A DNA stretch of 64,000 nucleotides. It comes from Microvirga lupini. Lineage in GTDB: Bacteria > Pseudomonadota > Alphaproteobacteria > Rhizobiales > Beijerinckiaceae. The DNA is taken from assembly GCF_014191055.1 (NCBI RefSeq), contig NZ_JACHWB010000008.1, forward strand, positions 1 through 64,000, given 5' to 3'. The translations under genes and the position numbers were made by a program. How positions within the stretch are numbered: position 1 is the first letter of the stretch; every line of letters starts with the position of its first letter. Below are positions 36,765 to 48,036 of this stretch, piece by piece. The notes under the pieces were generated by a model. That model did not search any database and had not been told where the DNA came from. It saw nothing but the letters and a program-made list of their open reading frames with translations.

Positions 36765-37785
36765 ATCGGTCTTCCGGAATCTCAGCCGTCTGCAAGGCGA
36801 CGGCCAGTTCTTGCGGCGGCTCCTCGATGCCCTCGTCGGTGAGCCGGAACGTGCCCCAATGGTGGCCTAGCGCCTGATCGGCTTCGACGATGCGCAGCAC
36901 CTTCACGGCATCCTCCGGGTTCATGTGCTGCGGCTCCATGAACCAGCGCGGCTCATAGGCGCCGATGGGCAGATGCGCGAGGCGCGGCCTGCCGAAGCGC
37001 TCCCGAACGCCGTGAAAGATCTTGCCGTCGCCGAAGCCCGTATCGCCGATATGGTAGATCACGCCCGCCGGCGTCGTGAGCACAAAGGCGCACCAGAGCG
37101 CCATGCGCCGGTCGTTGATGCCGCGCGCCGACCAGTGATAGGCGGGTTCCAGATGGGCCGTGACGCCGTTACCAAGCTCGACCGATCCGCCCCAGTCTCG
37201 CGTCTCGACCGGGATCTCCGGATGCTCGGCCCGGATCACCGCGTCGTTGCCGAGCGGTGCCACGAATTTCGGCCGGTGCCGCTGCCAGAGCCTCCCCAGG
37301 GTCTCGGTGTCGAGATGGTCGTAGTGGTTGTGCGTGATCAGCACCACGTGGATCGGCGGCAGGTCGTCAAAGGCGATACCGGGCGGGTTGACCCGCGTCG
37401 GGCCGGCGAAGGAGACGGGGCTCGCCTTCTCGGAAAAGACCGGATCGACCAGGATGTTGAGCCCCGCCACCTGGATCAGGAACGACGCGTGGCCGATGAG
37501 CGCCGAGCGCAGGCCGGCCACCTCCGCCGGGGGCTTGTCCCGGAAGGGACTCGGGAAGCTCTCGGGCCAATCCCTCCGACCGCCCTGAAGCCGCCAGCGC
37601 GCCAGTTCGAGCAGCCCCTTGTCCTGCGGCTGGCCAGGCGTGAAGAACCGTACCCCGTCGAAATGGTCGCTGACCGGACCGTCGTAATAGCGGTTTTTCG
37701 AGCGCGCGGCGGTCATCCAGCCCAGGGCCCCGGTAACGGTGACGACAGGAAAGCCTAGCGCTTTGATCAGGGTACGACGGTTCAT
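36721..37785 (-). CDS. Exported MBL-fold hydrolase (NAPE-PLD-like)
   Basis: 354 residues. The start MNRRTLIKALGFPVVTVTGALG looks like a Tat-type or anchor signal (twin Arg). The metallo-beta-lactamase zinc motif is THNHYDHLD, with further ligands in HIGDTGFGDG and GHHWGTFRLTDE. Overall order (WPESFPSPFRDKP then LIGHASFLIQ) resembles N-acyl-phosphatidylethanolamine phospholipase D and related UlaG-type hydrolases. The true substrate is unknown. The frame is open upstream to 38016 but that part is repeat DNA. Confidence 0.87.
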   Translation of the reverse strand: MNRRTLIKALGFPVVTVTGALGWMTAARSKNRYYDGPVSDHFDGVRFFTPGQPQDKGLLELARWRLQGGRRDWPESFPSPFRDKPPAEVAGLRSALIGHASFLIQVAGLNILVDPVFSEKASPVSFAGPTRVNPPGIAFDDLPPIHVVLITHNHYDHLDTETLGRLWQRHRPKFVAPLGNDAVIRAEHPEIPVETRDWGGSVELGNGVTAHLEPAYHWSARGINDRRMALWCAFVLTTPAGVIYHIGDTGFGDGKIFHGVRERFGRPRLAHLPIGAYEPRWFMEPQHMNPEDAVKVLRIVEADQALGHHWGTFRLTDEGIEEPPQELAVALQTAEIPEDRFRALRPGEAWEPSA

Positions 37786-37852
37786 CGGTGCAGGGATCCT
37801 CGGCGAAGCTTTAAGCGTGGGGATGCGAAGGAGGATCGGCAAGTGTTTGTGT

Positions 37853-38029
37853 GTTTCCCTCCCCCTTGCGGGGAGGGGCAGGGGTGGGGGTGGTTCGGCT
37901 AGGTGAGCGGCTAATCTACCTGGATGCTGTAGCAAGCCGCACGCTTCCTGAATAAAGCACGGCGCTCTGACTTTGCGACCCCCACCCGGCCGCTTCGCGG
38001 CTGCCCCTCCCCGCAAGGGGGAGGGAAAG
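37853..38029. repeat. Large GC-rich inverted repeat (family C)
   Basis: Arms around 37853-37893 (CCCTCCCCCTTGCGGGGAGG then GGCAGGGGTGGGGGT) and 37977-38029 (ACCCCCACCCGGCC... ending CCTCCCCGCAAGGGGGAGGG) are near reverse complements with a spacer of ~85 bases. It lies in the 614-bp gap between the MBL gene and the small YHS-like gene. That gap also has a family-A piece at 38041-38086 and a family-B repeat at 38269-38373; no gene was found in it. Confidence 0.8.
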
Positions 38030-38268
38030 GACGCGCCGTCTCAGTCCAACGATCCCGGATCTTCGCTACGCTTCGTCCGGGATGACCGCAAGCTTGCTTC
38101 AATGGCTCTTTTCCTTGACTCTGCTGCCCTTTTCCCTTAAGCGCTGGCCGCAAATCTGTAGAGCGAGCCCATTTGAGCCGCCGACCAGCCCGAGAGGCTG
38201 GAGGTCAACGTCCGACAGCGCGATGCGCCCTCGGGCGCGCTTTCATTTGGGTTTCTCCACACACAGAC

Positions 38269-38373
38269 CCTCATCCTGAGGCGCCTGCACAGCAGGCGTC
38301 TCGAAGGAGGGTCCAGCGTGCACTGGAGACGCCTCGTCCTTCGAGACGGCCTGACGGCCTCCTCAGGATGAGG
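38269..38373. repeat. ~105-bp palindromic repeat (family B, copy 2)
   Basis: Outer arms CCTCATCCTGAGG/CCTCAGGATGAGG and inner arms CGTCTCGAAGGA/TCCTTCGAGACG, as in the copies at 29317-29419 and 63675-63776. It ends 27 bp before the start of the small gene upstream of ffh. Confidence 0.85.
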
Positions 38374-38399
38374 CTAGGAAGGTGCCAAGGGATGAACGG

Positions 38400-38615
38400 A
38401 TGTCGGACAAGACTTTGCGCATCGAGGACGCGGTCAACGAGACCTGCCCGTGGTCGGGGCAGCCGATCGCGGCGGATTCGCTCACCCTCTATCGCGGCGA
38501 GGTGGTCGGCTTCTGCAATCCCGGCTGCCGCGACAAGTTCGAGGCGGCCATAAGCCACTTTGAAAAAGCCCTCGAGGATCGCGATGTACCCCTCATCGCA
38601 AGAGGAATTGAGTGA
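38400..38615 (+). CDS. Small Cys-containing YHS/TRASH-like protein
   Basis: 71 residues. The core CPWSGQPI followed ~20 residues later by VVGFCNPGCRDKFEAAI gives three cysteines in a treble-clef-like arrangement reminiscent of YHS/TRASH metal-binding domains. It ends only 2 bp before ffh, so co-transcription is likely. Function unknown; I have used the second in-frame ATG (MSDKTLRIED). Confidence 0.7.
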   Translation: MSDKTLRIEDAVNETCPWSGQPIAADSLTLYRGEVVGFCNPGCRDKFEAAISHFEKALEDRDVPLIARGIE

Positions 38616-38617
38616 TC

Positions 38618-40171
<1,554 letters not shown>

Positions 40172-40244
40172 GTTTCGTCGTTCCCGCCTGCGCGGGGATG
40201 ACACGAAGGCAAGTTTGATCACAGGACACCAAAAGGAGTATCCC

Positions 40245-40604
40245 ATGTCCCTGAAGATCCGTCTCACCCGTGGTGGTGCGAAGAAGCGTCCCTACTACCG
40301 CATTGTTGTCGCCGACTCGCGCTCCCCGCGCGATGGCCGCTTCATCGAGAAGGTCGGCACCTACGACCCGATGAAGCCGAAGGACGATGCCGGCCGCGTC
40401 GTTCTCGAGACCGAGAAGATCCAGGCTTGGCTCGCCAAGGGCGCCCAGCCGACCGACCGCGTCCTGCGCTTCCTCGATGCCGCCGGCCTTCTGAAGCGTC
40501 CGGCCCGCAACAACCCGCAGAAGGCGGTGCCTGGCAAGAAGGCCCAGGAGCGCGCCGACGCCAAGGCCGCGGCTGCTGCCGCCGGCGAAGGCGAGGCTGC
40601 GTAA
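40245..40604 (+). CDS. rpsP: 30S ribosomal protein S16
   Basis: 119 residues. Starts [20 protein letters not shown], the S16 signature, with an Ala/Lys-rich C-terminal extension common in alphaproteobacteria. S16 is an early 30S assembly protein. A strong AAAAGGAG site precedes the ATG. A short palindromic repeat remnant (around 40175-40204) sits between ffh and this gene. Confidence 0.97.
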   Translation: MSLKIRLTRGGAKKRPYYRIVVADSRSPRDGRFIEKVGTYDPMKPKDDAGRVVLETEKIQAWLAKGAQPTDRVLRFLDAAGLLKRPARNNPQKAVPGKKAQERADAKAAAAAAGEGEAA

Positions 40605-40612
40605 GCTTCGAT

Positions 40613-41296
40613 ATGAAGCGGGGGCGCAATCCATCCTCCCCTGGAGGGGGAGGGTCGACGCTGCGTGAGCAGCGGCGGGGTGGGGTGGAAACACCTCGCC
40701 CTGCAAGGTCGCGCTCCCACCCCGCCCCGGACCGCAGCGTCCAGCAACGAAACGATCTCGTCCTTGTGGGCGAGTTCGGCCGCGCCCATGGCCTGAAAGG
40801 CGAGGTGCGGCTGAAATCCCATACGGGCGAGCCACAGGCGATTGCCGATTACCGGCCGCTGATCGCCAGCAATGGCAAAACCTATTCCTTGAAGAATGTG
40901 CGGACCGCTCCCGGCGGCGCACCCGATCTGCTCATCGCGGTCGTCGATGGCGTTTCCACGCGCGAAGCCGCTGAAGCGCTCAACCGCGTGCAGCTTTACG
41001 TCGAGCGCGACAAGCTTCTTCCGCCCGACGAGGACGATGAATTCCTGCTCGCCGACCTGATCGGCCTCACCGTTCACAACGAAGCCGGCGAGATCATCGG
41101 CACCGTAGTGGCGGTGCCTAATTACGGCGGCGGCGATCTTCTCGAAATCGCGCCTGTTCCGAGCGGCCCAACTGCGCTCCTGCCTTTCACCAAGGCCTTC
41201 GTGCCGGTGGTGGATGTCGCGGCAAAGCGCATCGTGGCCGCGCCGCCCGACGACCTGTTCGAGCCCGCCAAACCTCAGCCCGAGGATGAGGCGTGA
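40613..41296 (+). CDS. rimM: 16S rRNA processing protein RimM
   Basis: Up to 227 residues; the family usually has ~170-190. The recognisable domain begins at [20 protein letters not shown] (from about 40748), then a PRC-barrel second half ([18 protein letters not shown]). RimM binds S19 and matures the 30S head. The first ~45 codons from ATG 40613 are a translated GC-rich repeat (see 40632-40740), so the true start may be 40613, a GTG at 40685, or another alternative codon. The 3' end overlaps trmD by 4 bp (GTGA). Confidence 0.9.
   Translation: MKRGRNPSSPGGGGSTLREQRRGGVETPRPARSRSHPAPDRSVQQRNDLVLVGEFGRAHGLKGEVRLKSHTGEPQAIADYRPLIASNGKTYSLKNVRTAPGGAPDLLIAVVDGVSTREAAEALNRVQLYVERDKLLPPDEDDEFLLADLIGLTVHNEAGEIIGTVVAVPNYGGGDLLEIAPVPSGPTALLPFTKAFVPVVDVAAKRIVAAPPDDLFEPAKPQPEDEA
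40632..40740. repeat. GC-rich palindromic repeat at the rpsP-rimM junction
   Basis: Contains CCTCCCCTGGAGGGGGAGGG, the pair GTCGACGCTGCGTGAGCAGC/GGACCGCAGCGTCC and complementary GGTGGGGTGG/CCCACCCCG stretches. It resembles an intergenic repeat of family C but lies within the in-frame 5' extension of rimM. Confidence 0.7.
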
Positions 41297-41976
41297 GCTT
41301 TTCTGCCACCATCCTGACCCTCTATCCGGACATGTTCCCGGGCCCGCTCGGAATGTCGCTCTCCGGCGATGCGCTGGCGCGGGGCGTGTGGTCGCTCGAA
41401 GCGAAGAACATCCGCGATCATGGCCTCGGCCGCCACCGCACCGTCGACGACACGCCGGCCGGCGGCGGTCCCGGCATGGTGATCCGCTGCGATGTGCTGG
41501 CCTCCGCGATCGATGCGAATGTGCCCCTCGACGATCCGCGCCCGAAGCTGCTCATGAGCCCGCGCGGCCGGCCACTGACGCAATCATACGTGCGCGAGCT
41601 CGCGGCCGGTCCCGGTGTCGTCATCGTCTGCGGCCGTTTCGAGGGCGTGGACGAGCGCGTGATCGAGGCGCGTGGCTTAGCTGAGATCTCCATCGGCGAC
41701 TACGTGCTCTCCGGCGGCGAGATGGCCGCCATGATCGTGCTCGACTCTTGCGTGCGGCTCCTGCCCGGCGTCATGGGCAAGGAGGCGTCGGGCACCGAGG
41801 AGAGTTTTGAATCGAACCGCCTCGAATACTCGCACTACACCCGTCCCCGCGAGTGGGAGGGAAGGCCCATTCCCGACGTGCTGCTCTCCGGCAATCACGC
41901 CCTGATTGAGCGCTGGCGCCGCGAGGAATCGGAGCGCATCACCCGCGAGAGAAGGCCGGATCTGCTGGAGCGCTAG
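41293..41976 (+). CDS. trmD: tRNA (guanine37-N1)-methyltransferase
   Basis: 227 residues, a SPOUT methyltransferase with a deep trefoil knot: [24 protein letters not shown] and [14 protein letters not shown]. It methylates G37 of tRNAs reading CNN/GGN codons to prevent frameshifting. The start is GTG 41293, overlapping the rimM stop. Confidence 0.97.
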   Translation: MSFSATILTLYPDMFPGPLGMSLSGDALARGVWSLEAKNIRDHGLGRHRTVDDTPAGGGPGMVIRCDVLASAIDANVPLDDPRPKLLMSPRGRPLTQSYVRELAAGPGVVIVCGRFEGVDERVIEARGLAEISIGDYVLSGGEMAAMIVLDSCVRLLPGVMGKEASGTEESFESNRLEYSHYTRPREWEGRPIPDVLLSGNHALIERWRREESERITRERRPDLLER

Positions 41977-42084
41977 AGTGTCTCCGGTGCTGGACGTCCG
42001 AAGGACTCGATGCGGCGCACCTGCGGAACGGCAACGGCCGTCAGGGGATTGATGGAACGGGGCCCTCGATCATGGGAGATCGGC

Positions 42085-42429
42085 ATGGTCAGTCGCATCA
42101 TTCTCGGCACGACACTCGCCTTCGTGGTCATCAGCCCCAGCCTGGCCGGACCCTGCACGCAACGGCTCGCCGACCTGGAGAAATCCATCTCGGCGCGGCA
42201 GGAGGGAGGCGGCCCCGCGCTCGATGCACCGGCAACAACGGGTTCGGCCGCCCAGGGTTCGTCGTCGGCGTCAGGACAAGGCGCGAACGTTACGGCCCAG
42301 AGCCAAGGCCACAACCAGGCCATGCAGATGATCCAGCAGGCGAAGCAACTCGACCAGCAGGGCAAGGAAGCCGAATGCATGGACATGGCCGGCAAGGTCC
42401 AAGCCATGGCTCCTCCCGCGACCAAGTAG
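42085..42429 (+). CDS. Small secreted protein of unknown function
   Basis: 114 residues. Signal peptide MVSRIILGTTLAFVVISPSLA, then a polar region with two cysteines (GPCTQRLADLEKSIS and KEAECMDMAGKV) and a Ser/Gly/Ala-rich middle. The C-terminal half could form a helix. No family recognised. Starts at 42052 or 42010 would add non-signal residues. Confidence 0.65.
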   Translation: MVSRIILGTTLAFVVISPSLAGPCTQRLADLEKSISARQEGGGPALDAPATTGSAAQGSSSASGQGANVTAQSQGHNQAMQMIQQAKQLDQQGKEAECMDMAGKVQAMAPPATK

Positions 42430-42450
42430 GCAGCGGATTGTTCCCGCGAT

Positions 42451-42486
42451 CGATGCCGCCGTGTTTCCTGGTCCACGGCGGCATCG
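42451..42486. terminator. Hairpin between convergent genes
   Basis: A perfect 13-bp stem CGATGCCGCCGTG/CACGGCGGCATCG with a 10-nt loop lies between the small secreted gene and the EamA gene. No T-run, so it may be rho-assisted; it overlaps the predicted stop side of neither gene. Confidence 0.5.
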
Positions 42487-42493
42487 AAACACC

Positions 42494-43414
42494 TCACGTC
42501 TTGGCAGGCTGCGCGTGCTGTCCCGTGCCGGAGCGGCTCATGCGAAGACGCCACTTGAGATTCACGCCTGCGCTGCCGAGCAGGATCAACCCGATGCCGC
42601 TCCACTGGCCGAGAGACAGATCGCGGCCATAGGCCAAGTAATCCACCAGAATGGCAACGGCCGGGTAGGTGAACGACAGCACGGCGATCACCGGCGTCGG
42701 CAGCTTCTGGAGCGCCGCGTACAGGAAGATGTACATGATGCCGGTGTGCACGACGCCGAGCACCACGAGGTAGCTCCATTGCAGGGAATGCGTCGGCAGG
42801 CTGGAGAAGTCCGCCAGCGGCAGAAGCATCGCGGTACCGAGCACGGCCTGTACGAGCGCGATCACGTGCGGTGGAATGCCTTTGAGCTGCTTCACGATGA
42901 CTGATGCCACCGCATAGAGAAAGGCTGCTCCGAGCGCCTGCAGCAGCCCGATCCCATAGCCGCTGCTCCAGGAGAGGCCGCCAGCCTCGACCTGGGTGAC
43001 CATGAGAAGCCCCACAAAGGCAAGGGCGATGAAGCCGAACGCGTCTCCTGTCGGCCGCTCGCCAAACAGGATCATTCCGAGCAGGATCAGGAAGAAGGGC
43101 TGGGTGTTGTAGACGGCGGTCGCGATCGAGATCGAGGCGTGCCCGTAGGACGAGAACAGCAGCACCCAGTTGAGCACGATGGCCGCACCGCTCAAAAGGG
43201 CGAGCATCAGCGTCCGGGTCGAGAACGGCCAGGGCGCGAGCAGGCCCTTCGCCCAGCAATAGGCGAACAGACTCAAGGCCCCGAACAGGCAGCGGAAGAA
43301 CACCACGTTCCAGACGATCTGGCCGGATTCGACGACGAAGTACCCGATGGTGCCCGACAGCGCCATGGCGGCGATCATCTCCAGCCGTCCCGAAAATTCC
43401 ACCTGCGATTTCAT
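42494..43414 (-). CDS. EamA/DMT-family transporter
   Basis: 306 residues with ten membrane helices in two EamA repeats (each ~140 residues; e.g. YNTQPFFLILLGMILFGERP). Members export amino acids or other metabolites. It is divergent from an Lrp-type regulator across a 97-bp gap, the usual arrangement for an amino-acid exporter controlled by its neighbour. Substrate not known. Confidence 0.9.
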   Translation of the reverse strand: MKSQVEFSGRLEMIAAMALSGTIGYFVVESGQIVWNVVFFRCLFGALSLFAYCWAKGLLAPWPFSTRTLMLALLSGAAIVLNWVLLFSSYGHASISIATAVYNTQPFFLILLGMILFGERPTGDAFGFIALAFVGLLMVTQVEAGGLSWSSGYGIGLLQALGAAFLYAVASVIVKQLKGIPPHVIALVQAVLGTAMLLPLADFSSLPTHSLQWSYLVVLGVVHTGIMYIFLYAALQKLPTPVIAVLSFTYPAVAILVDYLAYGRDLSLGQWSGIGLILLGSAGVNLKWRLRMSRSGTGQHAQPAKT

Positions 43415-43511
43415 CGCTGCACCTCCTGTGACGAGGGCAGAACTTTATCTTTTGTCGCGAGAGGCGTACTCTCAGGATCGAAAGCGGTTCAACCTTTTGG
43501 CCTTCGAAGCA

Positions 43512-43988
43512 ATGGCGATTTCAGCAAAGAACCTTAAAAGCAGAAACTCGGCTCTGGACGAGATCGACCAGGCGCTGATCGCGCTGCTCAGCGACAACGC
43601 CAGGCTCTCCAACGCGGAGCTCGCCCGGAGCGTGGGCCTGTCGGCGCCGAGCGTCGCCGAGCGGCTGCGGCGGCTGGAGGAAGACGGCGTGGTCAAGGCC
43701 TACACGGTCGAACTCGACCCGAGGGCCCTGGGCTACACCCTGACGGCCATCGTGCGCATCCGGCCCCTGCCGGGGCAGTTGCACCACGTGGAAAAGCTTC
43801 TGGTCGATAGCCCTGAGGTTATCGAATGCGACAAGGTCACCGGAGATGACTGCTTCGTGGCGCGCTATCTCCTGCGCTCCATCGACGAGCTCGATCCGAT
43901 CCTGGAGCGGATCGCGCAGCGCGCCCAGACCAGCACCTCCATCGTCAAGGCATCCCCGATCAAGCGTCGCCTGCCGCCCATTCGCTGA
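43512..43988 (+). CDS. Lrp/AsnC-family regulator
   Basis: 158 residues. N-terminal HTH (LDEIDQALIALLSDNARLSN, LARSVGLSAPSVAERLRRLE), then an RAM/effector-binding domain (VVKAYTVELDPRALGY, VTGDDCFVARYLLRS). It is likely to control the divergent EamA exporter in response to an amino acid. Start at ATG 43512. Confidence 0.9.
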   Translation: MAISAKNLKSRNSALDEIDQALIALLSDNARLSNAELARSVGLSAPSVAERLRRLEEDGVVKAYTVELDPRALGYTLTAIVRIRPLPGQLHHVEKLLVDSPEVIECDKVTGDDCFVARYLLRSIDELDPILERIAQRAQTSTSIVKASPIKRRLPPIR

Positions 43989-44002
43989 ACGGGGCTTCAG
44001 TG

Positions 44003-44965
44003 TCAGGAATGCTTGTCTGCTGTGAGCCTTGCCCCGAAGGTCTTCAGGTACTTCATCCCCGTGTCGCACATGACCGTCACGATGGTTGAACTCGGCCCAA
44101 GTTTTTCCGCCAGCCGCAAGGCCGCAACGACATTGGCGCCTGTGGAGGTGCCGGCGAACAGGCCCTCCTCGCGGGCGAGGCGGAAGGCCATCGCCATGGC
44201 GTCTTCCGTCGAGACGCGTTCGATCTCGTCGGCGGTTTTCTCCTGCCAGAGCGGCACCACATAGCCCGCACCGATGCCGTCGATCTTGTGGGCACCGGAA
44301 GGGCCGCCGGAGAGCACGGCGGATTCAGCGGGTTCGACGGCAACAGTCTTTATCGCATCGCGATGATGTCTCAGACGCTCGGTGATGCCGCGCAACGATG
44401 CCGCCGTGCCCACGCTCTGGACAAAGCCGTCGATCCAGCCTGCCGTCTGCTCCCAGATCTCGTCCGCCATGCGGTGATAGGCGGCGAGCTGATCCCGGTT
44501 CCTCATCTGATCGGTCCAGAAGGAGCCTTTTGCCTCTGCGATGATGCTGGCCTGCTCGATCATGTCCTTGGTGAGCTTTTCCGTCATGCGCCCGCTGTCG
44601 CTTTCCACGATGTGCAACGTCGCGCCGAGCAGCTGCATGTGGTCGAGCTTTTCTTGGCTGAAGGCATCCGATGTCACGATGTCGAGCGGGTAGCCTTTCA
44701 CAGCACAGACGAGCGAGAGCGAGACGCCGGTGCTGCCGCCGGTATATTCGACCACGGTGCCGCCGGGCTTCAGGCGCCCATCCGCTTCGGCCGCCTCGAT
44801 CATGGCAAGCGCCATGCGGTCCTTCATGCTGCCGGTGGGGTTCTCGCTCTCCAGCTTCAGCAGGATGCGGGCGCCATTGGCCGGCAGGATATGGCGCAGG
44901 GCAACCAGCGAGGTGTTGCCGATGCGATCGAGAATGGTGCGGGGCAGTGGGGTCATGGTTTCCAT
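44003..44965 (-). CDS. PLP-dependent cysteine synthase family protein
   Basis: 320 residues. The PLP lysine is in PTGSMKDRMALAMIE, with phosphate loop GGTVVEYTGGSTGVSLSL (in part) and C-terminal GTSTGANVVAA. It resembles cysteine synthase/cystathionine beta-synthase-like enzymes that use O-acetylserine or serine with sulfide. The sequence departs enough from CysK/CysM that the exact substrates are uncertain. Confidence 0.88.
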   Translation of the reverse strand: METMTPLPRTILDRIGNTSLVALRHILPANGARILLKLESENPTGSMKDRMALAMIEAAEADGRLKPGGTVVEYTGGSTGVSLSLVCAVKGYPLDIVTSDAFSQEKLDHMQLLGATLHIVESDSGRMTEKLTKDMIEQASIIAEAKGSFWTDQMRNRDQLAAYHRMADEIWEQTAGWIDGFVQSVGTAASLRGITERLRHHRDAIKTVAVEPAESAVLSGGPSGAHKIDGIGAGYVVPLWQEKTADEIERVSTEDAMAMAFRLAREEGLFAGTSTGANVVAALRLAEKLGPSSTIVTVMCDTGMKYLKTFGARLTADKHS

Positions 44966-45060
44966 CCAAGAACTCTGTCTTCGTTAAGCCGAGGCCGCCG
45001 GCCTGTCAGGTCCGGAATCCGGACTTCTCCAGCTTTCCTCGCCATGATAGCGCTTGGTCC

Positions 45061-45732
45061 ATGGCAGATTACGGTCAGTTCTGTTCCGTGGCCCGCGCCC
45101 ATGAGGCCATTGGCGGGCGCTGGACCCTTCTCGTGGTGCGCGAGCTTTTGTGCGGCAGCCGCCGCTTCAACGACATCCGCCGCGGCATCCCGCGCATCTC
45201 CCGCACCATGCTGTCCGAGCGCCTGCAGGCGCTGGTGCATGTCGGGGCCGTGTCGCGCATCGAGGGCGAGCACGGTCCCGAATACGCGCTGACGGAGTCA
45301 GGCCGGGAGCTGATGGGCATCGTGAGCGCCCTCGGCACCTGGGGCCAGCGCTGGCTGCCGCGCCACGCGGCGGATGAGGATCTCGACCTCGAACCCGTCC
45401 TCGTCGACATGCAGCGGCGGGTGCGCACCGAGGCCCTGCCGCCGGAGCCCATGGTCATCCGTTTCGAGGTCGAGGGGCAGCGCCAGCCGCGTTTCCTGCT
45501 GCTGAAGGAGGCCGAGGTCTTGCTCTGCACGCAGAACCCCGGCTTTCCGGAGCCGCTCTGCGTCAGGACCCCCCTGTCCGCCTTGGTCGCCTGGTGGCGG
45601 GGCGACGTGACATTTGGCGAGGCGCAGCGGATGGGCCTCGTGGTGGAAGGGCCTCGGGCCTTGGCAAAGGCGTTCCCGAGCTGGTTCGAACGCTATCTGT
45701 TTGCTGAGATTAAGCCTGCTGCGAAGGCTTAA
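45061..45732 (+). CDS. HxlR-family transcriptional regulator
   Basis: 223 residues. HxlR winged helix at the start (GGRWTLLVVRELLCGSRRFN, ISRTMLSERLQALVHVG), then ~110 extra residues resembling a sterol-carrier-like C-terminal domain (RFEVEGQRQPRFLLLK). It diverges from the cysteine synthase gene. Effector unknown; HxlR members often sense quinones, aldehydes or redox stress. Confidence 0.88.
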   Translation: MADYGQFCSVARAHEAIGGRWTLLVVRELLCGSRRFNDIRRGIPRISRTMLSERLQALVHVGAVSRIEGEHGPEYALTESGRELMGIVSALGTWGQRWLPRHAADEDLDLEPVLVDMQRRVRTEALPPEPMVIRFEVEGQRQPRFLLLKEAEVLLCTQNPGFPEPLCVRTPLSALVAWWRGDVTFGEAQRMGLVVEGPRALAKAFPSWFERYLFAEIKPAAKA

Positions 45733-45779
45733 AGACTGGTCATCCCTGACGGCGCAGCCGATCCGGGAACGTCTGTAGG

Positions 45780-45874
45780 ATATAACGCTGGCCTGCCTCT
45801 CCCTCAGGGAGAGGTGAAGGAGCCACTCTGGTCCAGCGATCCCGGATCTCCGCTACGCTCCGGCCGGGATGACG
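45780..45874. repeat. Intergenic palindromic repeat upstream of rplS
   Basis: Includes hairpin CTCTCCCTCAGGGAGAG at 45798-45814 and a family-A-like palindrome at 45831-45874 (GATCCCGGATCTCCGCTACG then CTCCGGCCGGGATGAC), similar to 38041-38086. No gene in the 45733-46001 gap. Confidence 0.75.
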
Positions 45875-46001
45875 GAAGGCGGACAGGCTCGACAACCCAC
45901 CCAAACTCCTGTATAGGCGCGGCCTCAACTTAAAACAGGACGCCGAAATCCCGCGGGCTTGGGGCTTGCCTTGAGACCTTGCAACGGCAGGAGTTAAGAC
46001 C

Positions 46002-46379
46002 ATGAACATCATTCAGCAGCTCGAGCAGGAGCAGATTGCCAAGCTCGCCAAGACGATCCCCGATTTCCAGCCCGGCGACACCGTCATCGTCAACGTGAAG
46101 GTGAAGGAAGGCGAGCGTTCGCGTATCCAGGCCTACGAGGGCGTCTGCATCGCCCGTTCGGGTGGCGGCCTCCACGAGAGCTTCACGGTCCGCAAGATTT
46201 CCTACGGTGAAGGCGTCGAGCGCGTGTTCCCGCTGTACTCGCCGAACGTCGACTCGATCAAGGTCGTGCGCCGCGGTGCCGTCCGTCGCGCCAAGCTCTA
46301 TTACCTGCGCGACCGTCGCGGCAAGTCGGCCCGTATCGCCGAGCGCGCCGAGAAGAAGACCCAGGCTGCAGCCGAGTAA
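46002..46379 (+). CDS. rplS: 50S ribosomal protein L19
   Basis: 125 residues. Contains [20 protein letters not shown] and the L19 signature [21 protein letters not shown]19 lies at the 30S/50S interface. It stands about 4 kb downstream of trmD rather than immediately after it. The ATG follows AGGAGTTAAG. Confidence 0.97.
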   Translation: MNIIQQLEQEQIAKLAKTIPDFQPGDTVIVNVKVKEGERSRIQAYEGVCIARSGGGLHESFTVRKISYGEGVERVFPLYSPNVDSIKVVRRGAVRRAKLYYLRDRRGKSARIAERAEKKTQAAAE

Positions 46380-46407
46380 GGCTCCACTTCTCAGGCAAAG
46401 TTTTCCG

Positions 46408-46434
46408 AAAGCGCGGTGCAAACCGCGCTTTTTT
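46408..46434 (+). terminator. Intrinsic terminator of rplS
   Basis: Stem AAAGCGCGGT/ACCGCGCTTT with GCAA loop, then a run of T, 29 bp after the rplS stop. Confidence 0.85.
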
Positions 46435-46609
46435 GCTGATGGACGAAGCTTCGCGAGAAATCCGACGCGACAAAAATATAATTGCGCGTTCTATCCTGTC
46501 TGCTATGCGATCATTTCAAGGCGGTGTGCGCTCAGGGTATCTTCTCCGGAGGGCGGCAAATCGCTAAACACGCATAAATCACCTTTGTCGAGACCGTTGG
46601 AAGAGCACC

Positions 46610-48016
46610 ATGGCCAAAGCCCGCACCCTCTATGACAAGATCTGGGACGATCACGTCGTCGATCAGCAGGATGATGGGACGTGCCTTCTCTACATCGATC
46701 GCCACCTCGTCCATGAGGTGACCAGCCCCCAGGCCTTCGAAGGCCTGCGCATGACGGGCCGCAAGGTGCGCCAGCCGCAGAAAACCCTGGCCGTGGTCGA
46801 CCACAACGTGCCTACCTCCGACCGCTCGCACGGCATCGAGGATCCTGAAGCTGCCACCCAGGTGGCCGCTCTGGCCCAGAACGCCAAGGATTTCGGCGTC
46901 GAGTACTACAACGAGCTCGACACCCGTCAGGGCATCGTCCACGTGGTCGGCCCCGAGCAGGGCTTCACGCTACCGGGCATGACCATCGTGTGCGGCGACA
47001 GCCACACCTCGACCCACGGCGCCTTCGGGTCGCTCGCCCACGGCATCGGCACCTCGGAAGTCGAGCACGTGCTCGCCACCCAGACGCTGATCCAGAAGAA
47101 GGCCAAGAACATGCGCGTGACCGTGGACGGGCAGCTGCCCGCCGGCGTCACCGCCAAGGACATTATCCTGGCCATCATCGGCGAGATCGGCACCGCCGGC
47201 GGCACCGGCCACGTGATCGAATATGCGGGCGAGGCCATCCGGTCCCTGTCGATGGAAGGCCGCATGACGATCTGCAACATGTCGATCGAGGGCGGTGCCC
47301 GCGCCGGCATGGTGGCGCCCGACGAGAAGACCTATGCCTATCTGAAAGGTAAGCCCAAGGCCCCGAAAGGCGAGGCCTGGGATGCAGCCGTGCGCTACTG
47401 GGACTCGTTGCGCACCGACGAAGGCGCGTTCTTCGACACCGAGATCCGCCTCGATGCCGCGAATCTGCCGCCTATCGTCACCTGGGGCACGAGCCCTGAG
47501 GACGTGATCTCCGTCACCGGCGTGGTGCCGAACCCGGACGACATCCAGGACGAGAACAAGCGCCGCTCCAAGTGGCGGGCTCTCGAATATATGGGCCTCA
47601 CCCCCGGCACGAAGATCACCGACATCACCCTCGACCGCGTGTTCATCGGCTCCTGCACCAACGGCCGCATCGAGGACCTGCGGGAAGTGGCCAAGGTGGT
47701 CGAGGGCAAGCGCGTGGCCGAAAGCGTCAACGCCATGATCGTGCCCGGTTCCGGCATCGTGAAGATGCAGGCCGAGGCGGAAGGTTTGGATAAGATCTTC
47801 AAGGCGGCCGGCTTCGACTGGCGCGAGCCGGGCTGCTCCATGTGCCTGGCCATGAACGCCGACCGCCTCGCCCCAGGCGAGCGCTGCGCCTCCACGTCGA
47901 ACCGCAACTTCGAGGGCCGCCAGGGCTTCAAGGGCCGCACCCACCTCGTCTCGCCCGCCATGGCGGCGGCAGCGGCGATCGCGGGCCGCTTCGTGGACAT
48001 CCGCACCTTCGGCTGA
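46610..48016 (+). CDS. leuC: 3-isopropylmalate dehydratase large subunit
   Basis: 468 residues. Aconitase-family 4Fe-4S ligands are visible in [13 protein letters not shown] and GCSMCLAMN; the start [17 protein letters not shown] is typical. With LeuD (49333-49935) it isomerises 2- to 3-isopropylmalate in leucine synthesis. A 174-bp clean leader separates it from the rplS terminator; no leucine-rich leader peptide is visible. Confidence 0.98.
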   Translation: MAKARTLYDKIWDDHVVDQQDDGTCLLYIDRHLVHEVTSPQAFEGLRMTGRKVRQPQKTLAVVDHNVPTSDRSHGIEDPEAATQVAALAQNAKDFGVEYYNELDTRQGIVHVVGPEQGFTLPGMTIVCGDSHTSTHGAFGSLAHGIGTSEVEHVLATQTLIQKKAKNMRVTVDGQLPAGVTAKDIILAIIGEIGTAGGTGHVIEYAGEAIRSLSMEGRMTICNMSIEGGARAGMVAPDEKTYAYLKGKPKAPKGEAWDAAVRYWDSLRTDEGAFFDTEIRLDAANLPPIVTWGTSPEDVISVTGVVPNPDDIQDENKRRSKWRALEYMGLTPGTKITDITLDRVFIGSCTNGRIEDLREVAKVVEGKRVAESVNAMIVPGSGIVKMQAEAEGLDKIFKAAGFDWREPGCSMCLAMNADRLAPGERCASTSNRNFEGRQGFKGRTHLVSPAMAAAAAIAGRFVDIRTFG

Positions 48017-48036
48017 GCCACTGCTCTGAACAAACG

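Noticed and set aside
38140..38240. Possible structured RNA (SRP RNA) near ffh
   Set aside because: The conserved SRP RNA tetraloop and asymmetric-loop sequences were not found.
38082..38279. Possible small gene between repeats upstream of ffh
   Set aside because: The translation begins inside a family-A palindrome and ends inside a family-B repeat, so it is likely non-coding.
46435..46609. Leucine attenuator leader upstream of leuC
   Set aside because: The only short frame (starting around 46505) is not leucine-rich and no terminator/antiterminator pair is visible.
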